NCBI RefSeq assembly: GCF_026210795.1
Contig: NC_089436.1
Span: 1,736,001 to 1,800,000, forward strand
Length of the DNA: 64,000 nt
Reading direction: 5' to 3'
Source of the DNA: Rhizophagus irregularis
Lineage: Eukaryota > Glomeromycota > Glomeromycetes > Glomerales > Glomeraceae
This document shows positions 11,274 to 22,900 of this stretch, one piece after another. The notes below the pieces were generated by a model, which saw nothing but the letters and a program-made list of their open reading frames with translations, had not been told where the DNA came from and made no database searches. Positions within the stretch are counted from its first letter, which is position 1, and every line of letters begins with the position of its first letter. A program made the position numbers and the translations under genes.

Positions 11274-12567
11274 ATGAATGTATTAAGTGAATCGATTGCA
11301 GTTTTCTCACCAGAAGAACAGGAAGCTGAACGAAAAGTTTTAAAAGAATTTAAAAATTTGACAAATTCTCAAATTTATGAACACATTTTTATTCACCGAA
11401 TGATGTTACGAAAACAACATGTCACAAATATTCATTGTCCATCCGACATACTAGGAACCGATTCATGTGAACTTATTCTTCCATCTCTCCACAAGACAAT
11501 TCAAACTGTATTATCTAACACTTCTGATTCATCAGAATTTCATTTATTAGATATTGGAGCAGCTTCAGGTGAAATCATTGATTGGTGCTTTGCTAAAGAA
11601 CTCGAGAAAAATGTTCAAATGAATAGGCAAAATATAATTCATATAATTGAACCAAATTCAAATTTATTACAAACTTATCAACAAAAATTATGTGAGTATG
11701 CTCATTTAAGTCAAGGTATCGTTTATAATGGAACGGTACAGGATTATTTTGATATGGATGATAACGCAAACGACGGAACAAACAAATTAAGAGTGGAGGC
11801 ACCCTTACCACTCATTCCATTAGATCTTATTAATTGTATACATATGATTAATTATCTGTAAGTAAGAGTTTTTAAGAACTTCGGTTTTCTTTCCCCCCTC
11901 TTTTACTTATACACTCTTCTTGCATAAAATAAAATAAAGCGTTGATATAACTACTCCAAAAATCGATCCATCAAATGATATCATTTCCTTTTGCAAATTC
12001 ATTTATTCGCATTTGAAACCAGGCGGTGCAATTTATATTGCACATTTAGACGTATTGAATTTATTTAATTTTAATGATGACGACGAAGATAACGATTACA
12101 ATGCAGAAACTTATCAAAAAATTCAACAAATAACTTCTGCAAGAAATTCCTTGTTATATGAGGGTAATATCATTGATCATCTTCATTCTTCAGAATTAAA
12201 TGTATGTGAAGTAGATTATGATAGTGATGATACGATGGAAAATTCTCGAAAACGTAAAATCAAGACCATTCCAAAATTCAATTCATATAAATTACCTAGC
12301 TCGTTATTTTCAAAATCTTTAGCTGATATGTCCGTACTTTTATTAATCGATCAATTGCCAAAAGTCAAAAATGATGATAGAAAATTTGATATTAGATTGT
12401 TGGAGAATATTTTGGAACAAGTTAAAGAAGTCGCAATGACTCCCGTTGGTGAAGGTAAAAAGAAAAAGTTTGGATTGGAAAGAGGTACGAGAGGTGGTGA
12501 AATAGTTTGGAAAATTGATATTCCATTGATCATTAGTATAATTCGTAAGGAGAAGGTTCATATCTGA
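11274..12567 (+). CDS. SAM-dependent methyltransferase-like protein (403 aa, 2 exons)
   Basis: Two exons, 11274-11857 and 11940-12567, join across an 82-bp intron (GTAAGTAAG...ATAAAG). The frame continues as a split Leu codon into VDITTPKIDPSNDIISFCKF. The start at 11274 follows a T-rich leader; an upstream in-frame ATG-like extension encodes only Phe/Tyr/Leu and is rejected. Residues 89-100 (HLLDIGAASGEI) match motif I of class I Rossmann methyltransferases, which binds S-adenosylmethionine. IIHIIEPN (about 117-124) fits the acidic motif II position, DLINCIHMINYL (about 184-195) the motif IV strand, and HLKPGGAIYIAH after the intron the motif V/VI region. The C-terminal half is unique, with an acidic stretch (NDDDEDNDY). 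The substrate cannot be told from the sequence. Confidence 0.85.
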
Positions 12568-12783
12568 GTTCCAAATACATTCTAGATCGACAATATCATA
12601 CGATTATTTTAGTATAAAAGGTTAATTCCAAGTTAGCCTTAATTAGTCTCTTATATTTATATCATTTGTTATTTTTTATTTATTTTTTTTCTTTCTTTAT
12701 TGTTTACTATTCTCTCTCTCTATAAAAGAAATAAAAGTGATACGAAAAAAAATTGGATAATGTTATTATATTGCAAAGTTTTC
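12568..12783. other. 3' flank of the methyltransferase gene and tRNA terminator
   Basis: T-rich and CT-rich DNA. On the minus strand, a run of eight T (plus positions about 12,745-12,752) lies downstream of the tRNA and can serve as the RNA polymerase III terminator. Confidence 0.4.
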
Positions 12784-12855
12784 GCCCCAACTAGGACTCG
12801 AACCTAGAACCTCCGCCTTAGGAGGGCGACGCCATATCCATTAGGCTATTGGGGC
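12784..12855 (-). tRNA. tRNA-Arg (anticodon CCT)
   Basis: The 72-nt minus-strand sequence folds as a cloverleaf. The seven-pair acceptor stem is GCCCCAA with TTGGGGC. The D arm is GCCTAATGGATATGGC. The anticodon stem-loop is TCGCC-CTCCTAA-GGCGG with CCT at positions 34-36. There is a 5-nt variable loop, and the T arm is CTAGG-TTCGAGT-CCTAG. Internal A box (TAGCCTAATGG) and B box (GGTTCGAGTCC) are intact, there is no intron, and CCA is not encoded. It decodes AGG. It lies between two protein genes and is probably transcribed on its own. Confidence 0.95.
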
Positions 12856-13606
12856 CGATCATATAGCTGTTGTGTTCAGAAAAATAAATCTAAAAAAATT
12901 ATCAAAATTTTAAAAATTTTATAAATTCAAGTTTTGGATTTAAAAAGGTCTGTCCGACGCAGAAATATCACATAACAAAGGTTTTTTCTAGTTTAGATTG
13001 TTCTTTGATAGATGGCTTGTACTAATAGTTCAAATAAAATGACGTACGAATTTAAAAAGGGGAAATCGGGTACTCTTGTGTTGAATGAATGGCGTCTTGC
13101 AATAACGCCATCTTTCCACTACTCGCATATTGTACAAATGATCTTGTTTACCTTTTTTTCAAAAAAAAAAAGTTACCCTGATTATCTCCGTTGTTTAATT
13201 GTCAGTGTTGATACAAATTTGGCAACATATACCGAAATTTAAATTACTTTTTATATTATGGAATTGCTTCATAATTTTATCATAATATTTATTGTTATGA
13301 TTAAAACAATTTAAATAATGGTAAAAAACAGGTTTAATTATTAGGTTACGACAACATAACTTACAAATATTAATGTTTCATGTGATGATCTTTCGGGACA
13401 TTTAGGGGAAAAAACCGTTGTTAGGTATGTGATTTGTTTATTAATTCACACCCCCTCACCTTAAAACTCCAATTTTAGTATTTACTGCTCTCTCTCATAA
13501 ATGATTGATTTTTTTTTTTAGAAAACAAAAAAATTTCCTTGAATAATTTTTTTTAATCTGCTTTTATAAGTTCACATTAAATTTTAGTTTGATAAAATAA
13601 GTTATT
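12856..13606. other. Intergenic; holds a doubtful 76-codon ORF (13012-13242, +)
   Basis: This stretch lies upstream of the hexokinase-like gene. An open frame at 13012-13242 begins after a plausible leader and encodes MACTNSSNKMTYEFKKGK and so on. A homopolymer (SKKK) interrupts it, and no domain is visible. It could be a small real gene or chance. The 100 bp before 13607 are T-rich, as before other genes in this window. Confidence 0.3.
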
Positions 13607-15222
13607 ATGGACGAGCCAACGCCAAGTTTAGAGGAACTTGAAGAGCAGACTTTTATCACTAAAGAGTATATAGAAGAAAAAATAATTCCTGGTTTTACAG
13701 ACGCATATCGTCATGGTTTTGATGAAGATGAATCAACGATGATACCTTCCTATGTTTGTCGATTGCCAACTGGTATGGAAACTGGTACATATCTTTCATT
13801 GGACTTAGGTGGGACTAATTTGCGCGTGGCAGCTGTTACATTAGTTGGTGATGGTAAAACTGATATTGAACAAAAACAGTTCGTCATTCCTGAGGAATTA
13901 AAAACCGTTCCTGTTGAAACTTTGTTCGATTGGGTCGCCGATTGTGCTAAAGATTTATTGATTAAGATTAAATCTCTTGAAAAAGAGATGTATATGGGGG
14001 TGTCTTTTAGTTTTCCAATCAAGTGAGTGTCAAAAATGGTTTCTTTCGCAATTTGAATCCGCAAATTATGTATAATTTATTTTTCACCGCTAATATTATA
14101 AAGACAAACTGATATCAATAAAGGTGTGGCAATGAAGATGGGTAAGGGATTTGATATTCCCGGCTTGGTGAATAATGATGTTGTTGAACTTTTAAATGAT
14201 GCTTTCGTTCGTAAGGTAGATTCACAGATAGTTATTCTTTTAATTACTTTTTTTTTTAAAAAAAAAGAGATATTAATTCTTTTCTTATTGCTCATAGAAA
14301 ATAAATATACACATTGTGGCTATAGTTAATGATACAGTTGGATCACTTGTAGCATATGCTTACAGAGATCAAAATACGATTGCATCTATGATCATAGGAA
14401 CAGGAACAAATGCAGCGTGTATCTGCGAAACAAGTGAAATTAAGAAACAAAATTTTCCTCCAGATTCTCCTCAGTATATGATAGTTAATAATGAGATAAG
14501 CTTAATGGGAGCAGATTTTTTACCAAAAAAAACAAAATATGATAAAATACTTGATTCACAAAGTTCTATACCGGGATTTCAACCTTTTGAAAAAATGGTC
14601 AGCGGGCGTTACATAGGTGAATTAGTTAGATTGGCCATTGTCGATTACGTTAAAAATTGTAATTTATTTGACGGGAAATTACCTGGAAAAATGGAAATTC
14701 CTTATAGTTTTTCTACTGTCCACATGTCAGAAATTGAAAGGTATAACAAAAACGAAAAAAAAACAAATTGTTTGCACATTAAATATATTAAATACAATTT
14801 ATTAACATTTTTTTTCTCTCTTTTTATTCAGTGACCGTACTTATAATTCAGCAAATATTTTAAAATCACTAACCCAAAATTTTAAATTTTCCGAAGATAA
14901 TACACCAACGGTCGGAGACATGCGTACAGTTCAAGAACTTGTGAGAAAATTTTCACGTAGATCAGCACATTTGGCAGTGGCGGCTGTCGCATCATTAATT
15001 AAACTACAATGTGGAACATATAAAAACATAGAAAGAGAGGTTAGAATAGCAATTGATGGATCAATTTATAATAGTTATTATAAATATTCTTCTTCAATGA
15101 GCAAACTTCTTAAAGAAATACAAGAATCTGGAGAGGATAAAAAAGTAAAAATAGTTTCAGTTAAAAACGGTGGTATTATTGGTGCTGCTGTAACTGCTAT
15201 GATGTACTCTCCCCATCCATAA
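13607..15222 (+). CDS. Hexokinase-like protein (453 aa, 4 exons)
   Basis: Exons 13607-14022, 14104-14215, 14298-14740 and 14832-15222 join in frame (introns 81, 82 and 91 bp). Hexokinases phosphorylate hexoses at C6 with ATP in the cytosol, the first step of glycolysis. Signature segments appear in order: phosphate 1 motif LSLDLGGTNLRV (63-74), sugar-binding SFSFPIKQ (133-140), KGFDIPG (153-159), VAIVNDTVG (183-191, catalytic Asp188), IGTGTNAAC (209-217), and PGFQPFEKMVSG. Two departures are notable. The usual N-x-EWG-x-F block is NNEISLMG, so Glu242 remains but Trp-Gly does not. The C-terminal adenosine-binding D-G-S-G-x-G-A is VKNGGIIGAA (434-443). Length is close to the family norm (about 460-490). 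Catalysis may be altered; a regulatory or sugar-sensing paralogue is possible. The 450-bp region upstream is its likely promoter. Confidence 0.9.
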
Positions 15223-15506
15223 CAAGTTTTTAAAAGAGATTAAATAAAGATGTTTTCTCAAGAAAAAGAGAGCAAAGAATGTTTCAAGCCTTTGCAGGTA
15301 TGTATAATGAATTTAAGTTAGTTTATTTTATTTTATGTGTTTTTTTATTTCTATTTCTATTTCTATTTTTTATTTTATTTTATTTTATTTGGTCATTTTT
15401 AGGAACTTTAGAATTTTTGGTTTTTATTTTTTTTTACGAAAAACTTTTTTATTTTTATTAATTAGGATAATTATTGAAAGTGTAATAAATAAAAATAAAT
15501 TATTGT
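15223..15506. other. Convergent 3' spacer
   Basis: T-rich 3'-end DNA between the plus-strand hexokinase-like gene and the minus-strand membrane-protein gene, with (TTTTA/TTTCTA)n runs near 15,345-15,385. Open frames here are low-complexity Phe/Leu and are not called. Confidence 0.5.
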
Positions 15507-17065
15507 TTATACATTTTCATCATCAGTATCTTGATCGAGTAATGGATCATCTTTATATTCAAATTCAATTGGCTCGACTTCATAATCCACTATAAAAAAA
15601 AGAAAAATTAAATTAAGAAATATGGTAATATAAAGAATAGTTAAAGACTCAAAAATACTTGCAATAAACTTTAAGTTTCTTTCCAAAATTCCTTTGACAT
15701 AGGTAAACATTAAAAATTGAAAGCAATAGGATGAGTATAGATACCATTCCCATGATAAAGGATAATTGATAAAGAGGTGACCAACGAATTTGATTTGTGA
15801 AATCACACTTTTTTATAATAGAATCAGTTCCGATATAATTTGAAGGGATTAAACATGTCGGAACCGTATTTAAAAATATTATTACACATAGAGCAATATT
15901 AAGAATGTAGTAAACAGAAATCTTTAATCTAGATTCTTTTTGAACCTGTTAAAAAAGAATATTTGTTTTTTTAAATATATTATGTGAGTATTTTAAGATT
16001 ATTGATATTATTAAAGAAAAACATAGGTTCATTATTTACTTACACCTTTTTTAATTATAATTATCTTTACGATAAAGAGAATAAGAGAATAAGGTATAAT
16101 GTCAAAAAATTGATTGGTAAACAATGTATTTCGATAATTCATGTAAGTATTTCTTGTTCTATAGAACCAATTTATTGATATCCAATATCCGATTATTATT
16201 ACATTTGAATGAATTAATGATATTACATAAATATAATGTGTAAACATTCCTAAAATAAAAAGAGGATTATTAGATGAGATATGAGATATGAGACTGAAAC
16301 GCGTAAAATCATGATCATACGTTTTATTTCTTCACGTGTTGTTAGGGCGAATTTAGGTAAAAATTTCCAATATCTATTTAATGTCACATTAGATCGGCGA
16401 GATTATATGATTTTTAAAAGTACGGTAACTTACCTCTTTTGCCATAATAAAGCTACAATAATCATGAATGTAACTTGAAAAATACATAGAATGATAAGTC
16501 CGATAAGTTCATTCTCATTTACATCATAATTATTCTTTATTCCAATATTATCTAATCAATTTAAAAAAATTACATTAATTTTTTATTTTTTTTATATAAA
16601 AAAAAAGAGAGATATTAATGAGAATTTACTTTGATAATCGTTGATGCAATCATTATATAAAGTTTTAAATTCTTCACAATATTCGCTTAAATTATGATCA
16701 AATACCATGTTTAAAATAGTACATAATATTGGTATCACCGTTACGATACAAAATAGAATAGCACGTATTAATGTTCTCGCACTAAACTTTGATTCGATAT
16801 TTATAATTAATTATGGATCAATAATATTAATATCGTATATATACATATATCATAAATTGCTTACAGTGAGACAACCAGATAAAACGACGAATGGAATAAG
16901 AAAAATAATTGGTACGCTTAAAATCGTAACTCCCCCGAATAATAAAAATATTATGTATATACAAAGTGTTATTAAAAATATCTTTTCTAATAAATTATAC
17001 GAATTTATCCATTTTATAATTTCAACGATTTCATTATTATTATTAATCTTAATTTTCTTTTTCAT
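15507..17065 (-). CDS. Polytopic membrane protein, about 7 TM (about 343 aa, 7 exons)
   Basis: Minus-strand exons by splice consensus and frame are 17065-16865, 16786-16630, 16551-16434, 16373-16321, 16249-16044, 15945-15659 and a short last exon from 15589. Introns are 60-98 bp. The product has seven or eight hydrophobic segments (about residues 29-49, 50-66, 72-93, 135-156, 178-205, 214-230, 250-270, 290-313). A Cys-bearing extramembrane loop (CEEFKTLYNDC) lies after the third segment and a basic loop (WQKRYWKFLPKFALTTREE) between later ones. As spliced, the last intron gives an early stop at 15580. The alternative acidic tail (DYEVEPIEF...DDENV, stop at 15507) would need a one-base change in phase, so the C terminus is unsettled. 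Topology is receptor- or transporter-like; I do not recognise a family. It is transcribed divergently from the 17,272 gene. Confidence 0.7.
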
Positions 17066-17271
17066 CGTGTAAAAATTTTTTTAACTAAAGAAAAGGCCTT
17101 TAAAGTGGAAAGTTCTCAATTTATATAATAAGAAATTCATTATACAATGGAAAGTCCTTTGCAAATCATCTCATTGTTAAAATATGTATTATGGTCATAA
17201 CCTGCATACTACATAACATAATAAATTTCAACGTTTCAATTCACTCACCTTTCAAATCGAAATCATTCATA
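17066..17271. promoter_or_regulatory. Shared divergent promoter region
   Basis: About 206 bp separate the start of the minus-strand polytopic membrane protein (17,065) from the start of the plus-strand membrane protein (17,272). Both transcription start regions must lie here. It contains two GGAAAGT boxes (about 17,107 and 17,149), each followed by an AT-rich segment. These are candidate paired regulatory sites, inferred only from repetition. Confidence 0.45.
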
Positions 17272-18970
17272 ATGTTCGTATTTGATTCAATATTTAATAC
17301 TAAAACTACAGAACCATTTTGGTTTAAAACGATAAGAGTTATAATTAGTTTTATATTGGCAACAATATTAGTAATATATGCAGTAAATCTAATTGGAGAA
17401 TTTTTAATAAGAGTTGATACTCCCGAAGTGTTAACATTTCAACAAAAATTATATTATAGTGTTCCATCTATGAAATTTTGTTTAAAAAGAAAACAAGTTC
17501 CATATGGAGATATTGAAAGTACTCAAATATTAAATCCGATACAATGTAAATGCCAAACTCCAAATTCTATTTCAACTTGTTCTTGTTATAATTTAGAACA
17601 AGAGTCGAGACAATGCCAAATATATAAACAAATTGGAAGTTCTTATAATACATTATGGTTTACTATCGATGGTGTTGATACTTCTTTTAACCAAGTTACA
17701 CCTGATTCTTCATATTTGATGACCACTCTTCTTACAATTGATATTGATGAATTTAGTTTACAAAATGATTTATTTATGAAAGATCGTAATAATGATTCTA
17801 TTAAAGTCAACTCACTAAATGTTCCAACAATATATTTAACAGGTGGTCAGTGGTTATTATTAGAATATTCCATCATTGTGAGATCATCTTATTATAATCA
17901 ATTTTGGGGTCTAGTCGGTTTATTTCAAAGAAATGTACAAACTTTAAATATTGAGTGGCATAAAACTGATTTTCCCGATTTACCACAAAAAGATAGAATC
18001 GTTGTTGGTCTTAAAGGTAGATCAAATTCAACTAGATATGAAATAGAAAAATTTCAGTTAACTAGTAAGTAGTATCAAAATTGAAGTTGAAATGTTTTTT
18101 CGTGAGATTATTAAATTTTAAAAAAAAAAATTTTTCCTAAAGTGATGGGAAATATTGCGAATCTTGGTGGTTTTTATACAGCTTGTGCAGGAATTTTCTT
18201 TTATCTGTTCGGTAACCCAAAGTTATCTCCTTGGGGTATAACTCAAAAAGTTATATTTGTTTGTTGGCCTTGTAGGAGAAGTTTTCAAAGACAGCTTGCA
18301 AATCGTTATGTTTCGAGTGCTGGTATTCCATTTGGCGAAAAAGTTAAACAAATGCCTCCAAATTCTTCGATTGAGGAAAGGCTTCAAATAGTAGAAGTAA
18401 GTTAAAATAAATGTATTTGTCATAACTCTTCTGTAAAGTCAAAGTGTGAATTTTACTAACCATGTTTTTTAGATACTTTTGAAAGATTACTATATAGATA
18501 CATATTATATTGATCAATTAAAATTGATTAAACGGAAATATCGAAAGAAAATAAGAGATTATGAAGAATTAGAACAATTACCTCCTGAGGATGACTTGAC
18601 TTTGAACGATCAAGAATATGAAAATTCCCTTCCTACGCAAAGAAATTCTTTTATCGATAATGTTAATGATAGGGGACGAATCTATTCCAGATCTCACACT
18701 TCTTCTTATCATCAAAATATGGAAGGTTCTTTGGGTTCTAATACACCTTCAATGACTCAAATTGTTGAATCTCCCATTAGTGAGAATAATGACATTATTG
18801 ACATTGAGATAACAAAGAAAGATAAAGAAGGGAATAATGGTAATAATATAAAAAGGCAGACCAGATATTCGAGAAGTTTGGGAATTGATAATATTACACA
18901 TAATTCTGCAATTAATAGATCACCCAATAGATCACCTAGACGTAATACCTTATTAAATTTTGATGAATAG
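17272..18970 (+). CDS. Two-TM membrane protein with Cys-rich ectodomain (514 aa, 3 exons)
   Basis: Exons 17272-18064, 18143-18396 and 18473-18970 join in frame (introns 78 and 76 bp). The ATG at 17,272 gives MFVFDSIFNT and is preferred to an upstream in-frame ATG at 17,191, because the first TM (about 21-42, IRVIISFILATILVIYAVN) then sits near the N terminus. A domain of about 220 residues follows, with a CKCQTPNSISTCSC knot-like cluster, a GGQWLLLEYSIIV strand and predicted beta structure. The second TM is about 270-289 (NLGGFYTACAGIFFYLFGN). The roughly 225-residue tail is charged, with a coiled segment (KLIKRKYRKKIRDYEELEQ) and a Ser/Arg/Asn-rich end (RSPNRSPRRNT), so probably cytosolic. 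No known family is recognised. Divergent partner of the gene ending at 17,065. Confidence 0.85.
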
Positions 18971-19308
18971 TTTTACACATTTTTTCATTTTTTACCAAAA
19001 AATATATCTCGTGTTATTGCATCATTCTTATCAAATATCACATATGCTATGTCAAAATTGACAAATTAAACTAGTATATGATATATATGATAACATTATT
19101 AATCAATTCTAACATCATTGATTATAGTTTACCATATTGATTTTCACATCACTAGTAGTTAATAAAAAAAAAACATTATTATAAATACTTAACGCCAAGT
19201 GTTATTCTAAATAATTAACTTGTGTATCAAATTTGTGCGGAACCTCGTAAATATTTTAATGTATTATTACTCAAACCATTAATAACATATTTATAATAAA
19301 AACAAATA

Positions 19309-19978
19309 ATGTACAGTAATACTACCATCATACATCATCAATTAGAAAGTTCTCCGGTAAAAGATACAAATGGTGTTTTACGAGATAAAAATTGCTCTTT
19401 GCAATGTACAAATATGGGATACTTGAAAATTTTGCCATTATTGCCAGTTAATACGGGCACGATACAAAGTAATACATCCTCGAGGCTTATAAGTTTAGAA
19501 AACGAGTTTAGAGACAAAGTGGCACACGAAGAGGATGGTCATAAAGGACTAATTCTCAATGATTGCAATAGGTAAATCATCTTAATTTATTGGTTCTATA
19601 TTTTTCGAGTAATTTAATTTTCTTGTATTCTTGTAATTTAGTTTACGAAAAAGTATAGATAATCAAAGTGAAGATACAGCATTTGAAGATGCTGTTGCAG
19701 AATTAAAAGAGATTATTTCCAATTCACGATATTTATCTTATGTTTTTCCCATTGGGATAGATTATATTGATGATGAACGAAGAGGTAATAACCGGCTAAT
19801 TATAATTTGTCTCTTATTAAACTTTAACTAATTTATTTAACTATAAATAGTGATAACGACTTCTCCCATATTAAGAGCTCCAAATCCAATTCCTTTTAAT
19901 AAACCATTTATGAATAATAATTACGATAAAATGATACATTTTCTTCCTCGATCAAATTCTGAATATTATGACATTTAA
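19309..19978 (+). CDS. Small orphan protein (177 aa, 3 exons)
   Basis: Exons 19309-19571, 19642-19784 and 19851-19978 join in frame (introns 70 and 66 bp with GTAAAT/GTAATA donors). The product begins MYSNTTIIHHQLESSPVKD. It has no signal peptide or membrane segment. The centre (EDAVAELKEIISNSRYLSYV) is helical, and it ends with a Pro/Asn-rich tail (APNPIPFNKPFMNNNYDK) and a terminal SEYYDI. Three introns-in-phase joins with clean codon usage argue that it is real. I do not recognise a family. It could be a lineage-specific protein. Confidence 0.7.
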
Positions 19979-22900
19979 AGATAGTGTGTTAAAACGGATC
20001 GATTTTCGTTCTAACCATTAAATTTTTTTTTTTTGCTTTTTGTTGCTAGAACCTTCATTTATAGTGTAAATATCGTACATATTTTAATTTTTCTACTTTT
20101 AACACTTAGATATATTACTAATTTTGCTAGACATTTATAATTTTTTTTTATTGTATAATAGATACAGTATATCTGTATATGTATAAAGTATAAACATGTA
20201 TAAACAATTCTTTTGCTGTATGTAAAAATGATAGCGTAGTTATGGATGGTCATTTTTTTTAGGAAAAAATAACAATCTCTTCGACATCATGATACAAATA
20301 AATATCGGTAAACTTATTATAAACAATTAAATAGTAATTTCTATTTTTTTTTTGTATGTTAATTATAATCACATAAATCGAGGCAAAATGCGAGAAATAG
20401 TATAAATTGCATGGCATTTTTGGAAGGTAAAATACTTCAATATATTCATTGATAATCTAGTTTTACATTTTACTCTTGCGTCTTCTATACTTTCAAATGG
20501 TCTTGTTTACATGATTAATTTTTTGCCAATTTGATTAACTGTTCAAAAGAAGTGGTACCGATGTTTACCTTGGAATAGATAGACACAAAAGATTGGTCCA
20601 CAAGACCACAACGGACCTGTGCACACTCTACTAGCAAATAATCCAATTACTCTAGATCGTTTAATATTGCAGTTTTTCTGGCTGATCTAAAAGGAAGACA
20701 TCTCCGTATGGCAAATTTAAATAGTATGGTACCCATTCCATTTATTGATTATATTTTTTTAACTAAAAAAAAAATACAAAACTATTACTAAAATTAAAGT
20801 TATTTAAACTTGTTTAAAAGAAATGACAAATTTCTGGCAAATACTATTACAACTGAATTTAAATAATATATCCATTAAGTAAATAATAATAAGTTAAATT
20901 TGAATTCTTTTAACATATCCTTTAAATTATTGCAGATTCTGGATTTTTTATATGTATCTGCCAGTTACTTCTCTAAAGCTATTAAATTCAAGAAAATAAT
21001 TCAATTCCAGTCTTTGGAGTAAACAATACTGTAAATAATCTTTTAAAAGATAGTAGAAATCATGAAAAAGCTTTGAAAGTTCTAAATAAGTGTACAGCTG
21101 ATCATTTTATAGTTTATAGAATAACCTAATGAGATATTCTGATGAATGATTTTTTAAGAAAGACTGAGAGCAGAAAATAAACTAGTATTAGTTTCAGGAA
21201 GTTCATGCAGAAGCATGTTTGAATGGCAATGTTCAATCATGATTTATAGCTTAATATTGCCAATCGACAAATAAACACATATTCTAAATTTCCACAATAT
21301 TATAAATTTACTAGTATTTTGAAATTTTGAAATTTTAAAAAGAAAAAAAATATATTGAAATTATTGTTAAATTATTTAAAAAAATTTTATATATTCTTTA
21401 ACTACTTTTTACAAAAATTATTAGCATTAAAAGAATTTAATTTTCAATGAAATTTTAAAATTATATATAACAATAATCATAATAATTAAATTATGGTATT
21501 ATTATATTACTGAAATAATTTTTTAATTTCAAACCAATATTAGTTTAGTATAATTTTAAAGTATACAAAAGTAATCAATTAAAACTTTGTAAAAAAAATT
21601 TTTTGCTAAAAAATATAATTAACTTTATATATTTAATATATTATATATATAAATTTAACTAAAATTATTGCTATAAGGTCAAAATTATTTAAGAATTTTT
21701 TTACATTTATTAAAATCCAGTAAAATTTTAATAAATTTCAGATAATTACATTTATATTACAAAATTAAAATTAATCTGAAAATTAAAAAATTATTTTAGT
21801 AACATATATATTATAACTAATAAAATTTTAAAATTTAATAATATGAATACATAATAATAATATATTATTAATAATTATATAATTACAAATATTATGTAAC
21901 AGGATAACTTATAAAATCTAAAAATATATAAATTAATATAACTTTTTATTTATTAATTTTAAAGTTATAATTTTATTACCATTAAATACACTTTAATAAA
22001 AGGAATCTAACAAATATAATTTCATTTTTCTATAATCACTAGATTTTAAGATATTTTAAAAATTCAAAAATTTTTAAAGTCCCTACAGTTTAAAGGATAT
22101 TAATAAATTTAAAATTTATATATTTTTTATCAAATTTTTCATAGTAAATATATTTTTTTTATAAATTATTTTTTATATAAAATAAAGTACTTTTTTATAA
22201 ATATTTATTTATACTAATTTAGTAAAAAAAGTTTAACTAAATATTAATAATTTTAGATGTATATGGTATATTTGTTTTTATTATAAATACTGTATATTAA
22301 AATATTTTTATCAGGTAGTAAATATCTGAATATTATATAAATATTTAATAGTTTTTTATTACATTTTAGATTAATAACTAATAATTATTTAAATTTAATA
22401 AAATTTATATTATTAAATTTAGTTTAATAATAGAAATTTAATAGTAATAATTATATATTTTTAGTTTTAATATTTACTGAAATATATGAAATAATTTTTA
22501 TAAAAAATATTTAGAATTTATACTAAAAATTATAATATATATAAAAGTTAAAGTTAGTATTTTAAACTCTTTTTAATTTTATAAGTAAAATTATAGAGTA
22601 GGTAAATATATATAAAATATATATGTTAAAGATTTTATAATAAGTATATAAAGTTTGCATTATATTTATTTAAAATAAAATTTATAATATGATATTCAGC
22701 AAATTTACTATATAATAATTTTCAAAAAAGAGGAGTATGCTATAATACTTCTATATAAAATTATTATTTTTTATAAAAAAATAAGTAATAATAATGGTTA
22801 TAATATAAATAATATTAATAGAATAAATTTGAATTAATAAAAAACAAAATGGTTTTATTTAACTTTATTAATAAAATTATTATTTATTATTATATTTAGT

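Noticed and set aside
11593-12561. Minus-strand open frames opposite the methyltransferase-like gene
   Set aside because: They are shadows of the plus-strand coding exons, with no splice or start support.
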